DNA of 9,132 nucleotides from an uncultured Campylobacter sp. (GTDB taxonomy: Bacteria > Campylobacterota > Campylobacteria > Campylobacterales > Campylobacteraceae), in assembly GCF_938045205.1 (NCBI RefSeq), contig NZ_CALIMY010000120.1, positions 1-9,132 on the forward strand. The letters are read 5' to 3'. Every line of letters starts with the position of its first letter. The stretch's first letter is position 1. Shown here piece after piece: positions 1-4,631 of this stretch. The notes under the pieces are model-generated. The model was not told the origin of the DNA and did not search any database. It saw nothing but the letters and a program-made list of their open reading frames with translations. The translations under genes and the position numbers were made by a program.

Positions 1-1330
1 GGGGGTGCCGGGCGCGATGTTTGCGACGGGGATTTGCAATATCTGGATCGCCCTAGGACTTTGCGTGGGCGCGTGGTGCAACTACAAATTTCTTGCCAAA
101 AGGCTTAGAATTTACACCGAGGTAGCAAGCGACAGCGTCACGATCCCGGATTTTTTAGAAAACCGCTTTAAAGACCGCACCAAAACGCTTCGCATCATCT
201 CCGGGCTTTTGATCATCATATTTTTTACGCTCTATGTTAGCAGCGGCATCATCGCAGGCGGCAAGACCTTTGAGAGCTTTTTCGGACTAAATTTCACCTA
301 CGGCGCGATCGCTACGATCTTAATCGTCGTGTTTTATACCTTTTTCGGCGGATTTAAGGCCGTCGCGATCACCGACGCGTTTCAAGGGGCACTGATGTTT
401 GCGGTGCTTATTTTAATCCCTCTGTTTTCTTATCGCGCGCTGCAGATCCCTGCGGACAGCTCCTTTTTAGCGCAGGTGCGGCTATACGGCGCGAGCCACC
501 TCGATCTATTTTATAATCAAAGCTTCTTGGGCGTTTTGGGTCTGCTTGCTTGGGGACTCGGATACTTCGGGCAGCCGCACATCATCGTGCGCTTTATGGC
601 GATTAGAAGCTCGCGCGAGCTTGATAGCGCGCGTCGCATCGGAATTTCGTGGATGGTGCTAGGTCTTGCGGGCGCGATGCTTAGCGGTCTGATCGGCTTT
701 GTCTATTTTTCGCAAAAGGGCCTTAGCATAGACGATCCAGAAAAAATTTTCCTAGAGCTCGGTAAAATTTTCTTTCATCCGTTCATCCTAGGCGTGATAA
801 TCTCTGCTGTGCTAGCGGCGATTATGAGCACTATCTCAAGCCAGCTTTTGGTAAGCGCGAGCGCGGTTACGAAGGATTTTATCTTCGCGTTTTATAAAAA
901 AGAGGTGAGCGAGCGCACGCAGACGCTAAGTAGCCGTATCGCCGTCGTGATCATCGCCGCGCTCGCCGCGATCTTGGCGTTTGGCTCAAACGATACGGTG
1001 CTAAACGTCGTGGGCAACGCCTGGGCGGGATTTGGCGCGAGCTTCGGCGCGGTGCTTCTTTTTAGCCTGTATTCTAAAAAGATGAGCGCTCTCTCGGCTT
1101 TAGTAGGCATGCTCGTAGGCGGCATCACTGTTATTTGCTGGATCTTATCGGGGCTTTCGGCGGTCGTTTACGAGCTGCTGCCGGGCTTTTGCTTTTCGGC
1201 GCTTGCGATATTGCTCGTAAATCGCTACAACTCCGTGCTCGATAAGATGGCGGATGAGCCCAATGCCGCGCAAATTTCGCAGGAATTTGAAAAGATGAAA
1301 GAGCAGAGTTTAGGAAGCAAAGATGGCTAA
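1..1330 (+). CDS. putP: Sodium/proline symporter PutP, 5'-truncated by window edge
   Basis: Inner-membrane Na+/solute symporter (SSS family) that imports L-proline with sodium. The reading frame is open from base 2. The GTG at base 5 is an internal Val codon, not a start: by recalled comparison with E. coli PutP the first visible residues (G-V-P-G-A) correspond to about residue 63 (GLPGA). About 62 residues, including TM1 and the Asp55 sodium ligand, therefore lie outside the window. About 442 residues are visible, close to the remainder of a roughly 500-residue protein. Diagnostic segments are GYFGQPHIIVRFMA (near visible residue 185), AIMSTISSQLLVSASA in the region of the known Ser340/Thr341 sodium ligands, and NAWAGFGASFGAVLLFS. 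Many hydrophobic helices alternate with short loops, and the C-terminus is charged. The stop overlaps the next start by 8 bp, so the two genes are probably co-transcribed. A putA partner, if present, would be upstream and is not visible. Confidence 0.93.
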   Translation, partial: GVPGAMFATGICNIWIALGLCVGAWCNYKFLAKRLRIYTEVASDSVTIPDFLENRFKDRTKTLRIISGLLIIIFFTLYVSSGIIAGGKTFESFFGLNFTYGAIATILIVVFYTFFGGFKAVAITDAFQGALMFAVLILIPLFSYRALQIPADSSFLAQVRLYGASHLDLFYNQSFLGVLGLLAWGLGYFGQPHIIVRFMAIRSSRELDSARRIGISWMVLGLAGAMLSGLIGFVYFSQKGLSIDDPEKIFLELGKIFFHPFILGVIISAVLAAIMSTISSQLLVSASAVTKDFIFAFYKKEVSERTQTLSSRIAVVIIAALAAILAFGSNDTVLNVVGNAWAGFGASFGAVLLFSLYSKKMSALSALVGMLVGGITVICWILSGLSAVVYELLPGFCFSALAILLVNRYNSVLDKMADEPNAAQISQEFEKMKEQSLGSKDG

Positions 1331-2666
1331 CGTAAAGTGCCCGCACTGCGGCTCTTTGATCGATATAGACGAGGCGCTGCAGCGCGATATCAAGGCTAAA
1401 TTTGAAGATGAAATTTTGCAGCAGAAGCGAAAGTGGCAACAGCAGCAAAACGAAGCCACGCTTAAATTTGAAGCCGAGATCGCCGCTAAGCGCGAGGAGT
1501 ACGCGAAGCATCTAGCGCAGCTGCAAGCAAAGGAAAACGCCTTCGAGCAGCGCGTAAAAGCGGCGACCGATTCCGCGCTAAACAGCGAGCGGGAGAAAAT
1601 TTTAGCGCTTGCAAAATCTCAGATCGAGAGCGAAAACGCGGCGAAATTTGAAATTTTACAAAAGGAGCTGCAAGAAAAATCACAAAGAATTTCCGAGCTA
1701 AATTTGATCAAGGCCGAAATGGAGGCGCAAAAGCGTAAATTTAGCGAGCTTGAAGCCGAGAATAAAGCCAAATCAGAAATCGAGCTAACCAACCGCGTAA
1801 ACCAAGAGCGCGAGCGGCTTTCGAAGCAAATTTCGCAGGAAAACGAGCTAAAATTCCGCCAAAAAGATGAGCAGATCCAAAGCCTAATCGGTCAAATAAA
1901 CGAGCTTAAGCGCCGCTCGGAGGTGGGCTCGCAGCAGCTTCAGGGCGAGGTGCAGGAGCTCGCGCTGCAGGAGTATCTGCGGCTAAATTTTCCTTTGGAC
2001 GAGATAGATGAGGTAAAAAAGGGCGCGCGCGGCGCGGACTGCGTGCAGATGGTGCATACGAGGGAGTTTGCGGGCTGCGGTAAAATTTTATACGAGAGCA
2101 AGCGCACGAAAAGCTTCGAGCCCAAATGGATCGACAAACTCAAAGACGATATGATAGGCGAGAGCGCGCAGATCGGCGTTATCGTCACCGAGCAGATGCC
2201 GCCTCACAGCCCTAGGCTGCACCAAGCGCCGAGCGATGCTAGTATCTGGATCTGTTCGTTTGAGGAATTTAAGGGGCTTTGCGCCGTCTTGCGCGAACAC
2301 GTCGTCGCGCTTGCGTTTGCCAAAAGATCGGGGCAAAATCAAGATAGCAAAACGGCGATGCTCTACGACTATCTGACCTCGCCCGAGTTTGCCAACCAGA
2401 TAAAGACGATCGTATCGGCATTCGTCGGCATGCAAGAAAGCCTAAATAAGGAGCGCAACGCGATGGAGCGCATCTGGAAACAGCGCGAAAAACAGATCGC
2501 GCGTGCGCGAGACGGCGCGATCGCGATGCACGCAAGCATCAGAAGCATCGCAGGAAGCGGCGTAGCGCAGCTGGAGGACGTCGATGAAATTTTAAGCCTC
2601 GAGGCGATCGCGGCAGAGGGCGAAGCGAGCGCGCTTCAAGACCAAGACGGCGACGAGACGCCATAG
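1323..2666 (+). CDS. DUF2130-family coiled-coil protein with PD-(D/E)XK-like core
   Basis: 447-residue soluble protein with no signal peptide or membrane segment. The ATG lies inside the end of putP, 5 nt after AGGAAG (1312-1317), so the start is well supported and translation may be coupled. Order of parts: a short N-terminal CPHC pair (C6, C9), like half a zinc ribbon; a long Gln/Glu/Lys-rich coiled coil (about 20-205); a mixed alpha/beta core (about 205-330); and a helical, basic tail (about 335-400). I recognise the core and tail as the DUF2130 type (for example ALQEYLRLNFPLDEIDEV and KSFEPKWIDKLKDDM). The core contains E217, then G-A-D239, then Y-E258-S-K260, an arrangement fitting a PD-(D/E)XK nuclease fold. 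The function is not established; a DNA-associated nuclease role is my inference. Family membership is fairly secure, the biochemical role is not. Confidence 0.85.
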   Translation: MANVKCPHCGSLIDIDEALQRDIKAKFEDEILQQKRKWQQQQNEATLKFEAEIAAKREEYAKHLAQLQAKENAFEQRVKAATDSALNSEREKILALAKSQIESENAAKFEILQKELQEKSQRISELNLIKAEMEAQKRKFSELEAENKAKSEIELTNRVNQERERLSKQISQENELKFRQKDEQIQSLIGQINELKRRSEVGSQQLQGEVQELALQEYLRLNFPLDEIDEVKKGARGADCVQMVHTREFAGCGKILYESKRTKSFEPKWIDKLKDDMIGESAQIGVIVTEQMPPHSPRLHQAPSDASIWICSFEEFKGLCAVLREHVVALAFAKRSGQNQDSKTAMLYDYLTSPEFANQIKTIVSAFVGMQESLNKERNAMERIWKQREKQIARARDGAIAMHASIRSIAGSGVAQLEDVDEILSLEAIAAEGEASALQDQDGDETP

Positions 2667-2689
2667 CGGCGTGCGGACAGATCGCCGTT
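2665..2689 (+). terminator. Weak hairpin after the DUF2130 gene
   Basis: CGGCG (2667-2671) pairs with CGCCG (2683-2687) around an 11-nt loop. It can be extended by a G-U and an A-U pair that include the end of the stop codon. No run of T follows, so it is at best a weak or factor-assisted terminator. It is listed because no better terminator for the putP/DUF2130 unit is visible. Confidence 0.22.
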
Positions 2690-2751
2690 CTAGCGAGAGC
2701 GCGAGGCGAGCTTGCGTCATGAGGCTGAAATTTTGTAAAGTAACGCGATAT

Positions 2752-2778
2752 TTGTCCGCGGACAAGCGGTGCTAGAAT
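2752..2778 (+). promoter_or_regulatory. Possible extended -10 promoter with a 14-bp palindrome in the spacer
   Basis: TTGTCCGCGGACAA (2752-2765) is a perfect 14-bp palindrome. Seven bases after its last base is TAGAAT (2773-2778), preceded by TG plus one base (an extended -10, TGCTAGAAT). TTGTCC, the left half of the palindrome, could serve as a poor -35 with a 15-bp spacer, which would put the palindrome at an operator-like position. The symmetry is seen directly; promoter and operator roles are inference. A start site about 7 nt after the -10 would fall inside the AAGGAG that precedes the small ORF at 2798, so promoter and small ORF may not belong together. Confidence 0.3.
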
Positions 2779-2797
2779 TTCAAGGAGTAATTGTTGT

Positions 2798-2890
2798 ATG
2801 CTTTTGGGTTTGCGAGGTTGGAATTTTACTTGCGAATTTTATCTTGGCAGAAATATGCCGCACTGTGTAGAGTGGAAATTTCACATGTAA
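2798..2890 (+). CDS. Possible 30-residue small protein
   Basis: ATG to TAA, 30 codons (begins MLLGLRGWNF, ends EWKFHM). AAGGAG at 2782-2787 lies 10 nt before the ATG, the best ribosome binding site in this spacer. The peptide has two Cys, is weakly hydrophobic at the N-terminus and has no clear membrane helix. It matches nothing I recognise. A frame this short could be open by chance, and the nearest promoter-like element would start transcription within the ribosome binding site. Recorded because it is too short for ordinary gene calling. Confidence 0.2.
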   Translation: MLLGLRGWNFTCEFYLGRNMPHCVEWKFHM

Positions 2891-3050
2891 AATTTTAAAT
2901 TCATAATTTAAGGAAGCGCTTCACGTCGAGAAAATTTGATTTGGAATTTCTGTTTTGTGTCCTTATCGGGAAGATTTTGCGCTAAAAGCCATAGCAAAAT
3001 TTTAAGAATTCGCTTCGCCGTACCGTAAAAATTTTAAAATTTTGATCTGT

Positions 3051-3076
3051 AAATTTCATAAAAATTTATGAAATTT
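3051..3076. repeat. AT-only inverted repeat (hairpin)
   Basis: AAATTTCATAA (3051-3061) is the exact reverse complement of TTATGAAATTT (3066-3076), with a 4-nt AAAT loop. Three more T residues follow directly (3077-3079), so it could be a weak terminator on the + strand. Its low GC content and AT-rich surroundings make a chance origin possible. Confidence 0.4.
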
Positions 3077-3164
3077 TTTAAATTTCTGCGTCGAAATTTT
3101 AGAATTTCTAATATTTTTTAAAATAAATTTAAATTTTTTAAACCCCTTGCCGCAGTTATTTGCA

Positions 3165-3173
3165 TGCTAAAAT
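3165..3173 (+). promoter_or_regulatory. Extended -10-like element TGCTAAAAT
   Basis: TGC followed by TAAAAT (hexamer 3168-3173), downstream of a very AT-rich tract and of a poor TTGCCG -35 (3147-3152, 15-bp spacer). Transcription would begin near 3180, next to the ATG at 3181, leaving a leader of about 200 nt before the ATG at 3388. Based only on resemblance to epsilonproteobacterial sigma70 promoters. Confidence 0.35.
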
Positions 3174-3180
3174 TTTATCG

Positions 3181-3360
3181 ATGAAAAGCGTTTGTTGCCA
3201 ATCGTTAAACCCCATCCCTTATCATTCCGTAGTTGTTTTGCGCGTGGGAGATTTTGCGCGCACAAGACTCGTTTTGTGCGACATAGCGTGCAGGTCGCAT
3301 CAAATACGCCGCAAAAGCAATGGTAGGCTGTGCAACGTCTGTAACGGGCGGCTTGCTTGA
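3181..3360 (+). CDS. Unrecognised 59-codon ORF, Cys- and Arg-rich, possibly non-coding leader
   Basis: ATG (3181) to TGA (3360); the frame is open a little further upstream to a TTG at 3160. The peptide begins MKSVCCQS, is rich in Cys and Arg, and ends near CNVCNGRLA. I do not recognise it. There is no convincing ribosome binding site before 3181. At least two reverse frames are also open over most of the interval, so openness here is weak evidence for coding. TGCGAC (3277-3282) and GTCGCA (3294-3299) form a 6-bp stem with an 11-nt loop, and TTTTGCGCG occurs twice near 3237-3260. The segment may equally be a transcribed leader of the YccF-like start at 3388, or decayed sequence. Confidence 0.2.
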   Translation: MKSVCCQSLNPIPYHSVVVLRVGDFARTRLVLCDIACRSHQIRRKSNGRLCNVCNGRLA

Positions 3361-3387
3361 TTTACATAATTTATAAAGAGGTAAAAT

Positions 3388-3554
3388 ATGCGTATTTTAG
3401 GCAACATTATTTGGTTTTTTTAGGCGGTTGGATCTTGGCTATTTTAACTTATTTGTCGGGTTCAATCCTTAACCGTTTTAGTCGGACCGCTCCCGCGGGA
3501 TTGGGTCTTATGGAATACGGCAAATTTCTATTTTTGCCCTTTACTAGCGATATG
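3388..3554 (+). pseudogene. Frameshifted YccF-like (DUF307) remnant
   Basis: The ATG at 3388 follows a good ribosome binding site (GAGGT, 3378-3382) and encodes MRILGNIIWFF, then TAG at 3421. One more base in the T7 run (3415-3421) would continue as FFLGGWILAILTYLSGSI, very like the start of YccF inner-membrane proteins (LNIIWFxxGGWxLAL). The matching sequence then appears to switch frames again: from 3469 the ATG frame reads LTVLVG, resembling the CxTIIG part of YccF. From about 3493 the downstream frame reads PAGLGLMEYGKFLFLPF, resembling GIPFGLxxFKxAxFxLWPF. I infer three small indels in an ancestral yccF-type gene. YccF is a small inner-membrane protein of unknown function. The family call rests on motif memory and is moderate; the middle frame switch is the least certain part. 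Confidence 0.5.
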
Positions 3555-4046
3555 ACGCGCAAAAATAAAAGCTCTCTTGCCGTCGCCGCATTGCCGCTAC
3601 AAAACTGTGAATATGACGTAACGCCCCAAAAAGTGTCCGTATCGAAGGTAATAGCTATAGTATGCATCGTAGCGATCGCTTTACCTGCAGTAGCGATTGC
3701 GGAACCGGGGCTGACTACTAGAGATGATGCGGAGATCTCTAAGTTGGCGACAAATTTAATTACCGTTAAATACGATCTAGACGCTTATTATATCTCCCAA
3801 GGCAAATTCGCATCCGATTTTTCGGTTATGACGAATGTTCCGCTAGAGCCTAACGGAGAAAATTCCGCATATCTTAAAAGCGTAAAAGGAGATAAATGCT
3901 TCCTAATCAGCGTGGACGGTGAAAAGAAAACTATCTCTATCGCAAAAGGTCCCGATGCCGAAAATAATATCTGCCGGGGAGCGTATGAGCTACCCGGCGT
4001 CCCTAAAATGCTATCGGAGCCTATTAGCGTGAAAAAAAGCTATTAA
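3510..4046 (+). CDS. Type IV pilin/pseudopilin-like tail lacking the prepilin cleavage motif (probable pseudogene or chimera)
   Basis: The frame is open from 3357 (a TTG without a ribosome binding site) to TAA at 4046. The first in-frame ATG is at 3510, inside the YccF-like remnant, also without a clear ribosome binding site, so the start is unsettled. After LPFTSDM comes an unassigned linker (about 3555-3645), a hydrophobic stretch SKVIAIVCIVAIALPAVAIA, and then from 3714 TTRDDAEISKLATNL, a YYISQGKFASDF segment and two Cys (near GDKCFL and NNICRG) before GAYELPGVPKML. This pattern, a hydrophobic helix followed by TxRDDAEIS and a C-terminal Cys pair, resembles Campylobacter type IV pilin-like/type II secretion pseudopilins. 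The expected G-F-T-x-I-E processing site before the helix is absent, so normal prepilin peptidase processing is unlikely. The most likely reading is a decayed or recombined pilin gene fused to yccF debris. An expressed chimera cannot be excluded. Confidence 0.45.
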   Translation: MEYGKFLFLPFTSDMTRKNKSSLAVAALPLQNCEYDVTPQKVSVSKVIAIVCIVAIALPAVAIAEPGLTTRDDAEISKLATNLITVKYDLDAYYISQGKFASDFSVMTNVPLEPNGENSAYLKSVKGDKCFLISVDGEKKTISIAKGPDAENNICRGAYELPGVPKMLSEPISVKKSY

Positions 4047-4078
4047 TTCACGCGATTTGCGAGCGGATTAGATTTATC

Positions 4079-4135
4079 GCGGCGGATTTAAGAGCCCTGA
4101 ATTTTATATAAAATTTCGTCTTAAATTTACGCCGC
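4079..4135. repeat. Bipartite inverted repeat after the pilin-like ORF, possible terminator
   Basis: GCGGCG (4079-4084) pairs with CGCCGC (4130-4135), and ATTTAAGA (4086-4093) pairs with TCTTAAAT (4119-4126). A small asymmetric internal loop separates them (1 nt on one side, 3 on the other). The apical part contains a perfect 16-bp palindrome AATTTTATATAAAATT (4100-4115). It lies 33 bases after the TAA at 4046. No T run follows the outer stem, so an intrinsic terminator role is uncertain. Confidence 0.45.
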
Positions 4136-4153
4136 CTTGTGCGCACGAAAGTG

Positions 4154-4172
4154 ATCTGATCGAAAATCAGAT
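4154..4172. repeat. Hairpin, 7-bp perfect stem
   Basis: ATCTGAT (4154-4160) and ATCAGAT (4166-4172) flank a CGAAA loop. This is the second of three consecutive hairpins between the pilin-like ORF and the tRNA. No T tract follows. Its function is unknown. Confidence 0.4.
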
Positions 4173-4228
4173 AAAGTCGCGCGCTCTGGCGTGAAATTTA
4201 GCCACAATTTGAGCGGGCCTAAGTTTCA

Positions 4229-4252
4229 TAAAATTCTGCGGTTAGAATTTTA
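4229..4252. repeat. Hairpin, 9-bp perfect stem, upstream of the tRNA promoter
   Basis: TAAAATTCT (4229-4237) and AGAATTTTA (4244-4252) flank a 6-nt loop GCGGTT. It ends 23 bases before the TAAAAT -10 box of the tRNA, about where a -35 region would lie. It uses the same AGAATTTT arm word as the larger inverted repeat at 6684-6724. Confidence 0.4.
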
Positions 4253-4275
4253 ACGCCGTTTTAAGATTATTTTTG

Positions 4276-4281
4276 TAAAAT
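4276..4281 (+). promoter_or_regulatory. Probable -10 box of the tRNA promoter (TAAAAT)
   Basis: TAAAAT sits after a T-rich run (ATTTTTG) and 23 bases before the first base of the mature tRNA, predicting a start near 4288 and a leader of about 17 nt. There is no good -35, as is usual in this group of bacteria. Confidence 0.5.
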
Positions 4282-4304
4282 CACATTTCTTTTTTACCGC
4301 TGGC

Positions 4305-4381
4305 GGGCTCATAGCTCAGTTGGTTAGAGCATCCGGCTCATAACCGGATGGTCCTAGGTTCAAGTCCTAGTGAGCCCACCA
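4305..4381 (+). tRNA. tRNA with CAU anticodon (elongator Met, or lysidine-modified Ile2)
   Basis: 77 bases including an encoded CCA (4379-4381). The acceptor stem GGGCTCA (4305-4311) pairs perfectly with TGAGCCC (4371-4377). The D arm carries AGCTCAGTTGGTTAGAGC. The anticodon stem TCCGG/CCGGA (4332-4336/4344-4348) holds the loop CTCATAA with CAT at 4339-4341. The T arm contains GGTTCAAGTCC. The first acceptor pair is G-C and there is no initiator-type 1-72 mismatch, so it is not fMet. Elongator Met versus Ile2 (C34 changed to lysidine by TilS) cannot be settled from the anticodon. The stem has C4-G69, one of the Ile2-type pairs recognised by TilS, but U5-A68 rather than C5-G68. A genome-wide inventory of CAU tRNAs would resolve it. 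Confidence 0.97.
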
Positions 4382-4593
4382 CCACAAAATTTTTGGCTTT
4401 TCACTGCATCAAAATCCGCAAATTCCATAAAATTTCAAGCGTCGTTTTTCCTTTGGAATTCCGCTTCATGACTTCAAAAGACAAAGTCTGCTGCATAATT
4501 CCCGCTTTAAAATGCGGTTAAGCTTGTGATCGAATTTTCAAATTTAACTTTCATTTGGCGACCGATTAAATTTTATTTTATGGCAAGTTGCGG

Positions 4594-4610
4594 TAGAATT
4601 CCGTTAAAAT
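4594..4610 (+). promoter_or_regulatory. Promoter region of the symporter/racemase unit
   Basis: Two overlapping candidate -10 boxes, TAGAAT (4594-4599) and TAAAAT (4605-4610), precede the ribosome binding site. The first predicts a start near 4606 and the second near 4617. No clear -35 is seen. The rest of the spacer after the tRNA (4382-4590) is AT-rich, contains only very short stems, and has no gene I can support. Confidence 0.4.
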
Positions 4611-4619
4611 TCTTAGTGC

Positions 4620-4625
4620 AGGGAG
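4620..4625 (+). promoter_or_regulatory. Ribosome binding site AGGGAG that decides the symporter start
   Basis: Two in-frame ATGs lie at 4626 and 4632. AGGGAG directly abuts the first, too close for initiation, and is 6 nt from the second. The start at 4632 (MSENQTKKGG) is therefore preferred. Confidence 0.7.
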
Positions 4626-4631
4626 ATGTCT

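Larger units (their letters stand above)
2667..3159. other. Long AT-rich intergenic stretch
   Basis: About 490 bases without a convincing gene. The first 90 bases are GC-richer, with repeated GCGAG words. The rest is dominated by AAATTT/AAAATTTT words and becomes almost pure A/T near 3020-3145. Items listed separately are a palindrome with promoter-like elements (2752-2778), a 30-codon ORF (2798-2890) and an AT hairpin (3051-3076). There is also a 10-bp palindrome GAAGCGCTTC at 2913-2922. I see no tRNA-like fold or long ORF on either strand. Confidence 0.6.

Noticed and set aside
5..7. GTG at base 5 as the start codon of the symporter
   Set aside because: The frame is open to the window edge and the residues align with the interior of PutP (about residue 64), so the gene simply begins outside the window.
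892..2535. Several minus-strand open frames of 65-126 codons under putP and the DUF2130 gene
   Set aside because: They lie opposite strongly supported genes, have compositions typical of antisense shadows, and show no recognisable domains.
2913..2922. 10-bp palindrome GAAGCGCTTC as an operator
   Set aside because: It is short, with no promoter-like context or second copy noticed, so chance is sufficient.
3020..3145. AT-rich repeats as an origin of replication or CRISPR-like array
   Set aside because: There are no DnaA-box cluster, no dnaA/dnaN neighbours and no regularly spaced identical repeats; the words are variants of AAATTT only.
4378..4400. CCACAAAATTTTTGG after the tRNA as an intrinsic terminator
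   Set aside because: The possible stem is very short, almost all A/T, and the T run lies inside it; too weak to annotate.
4626..4628. ATG at 4626 as the symporter start
   Set aside because: The AGGGAG ribosome binding site ends at 4625, leaving no spacing; the ATG at 4632 fits better.
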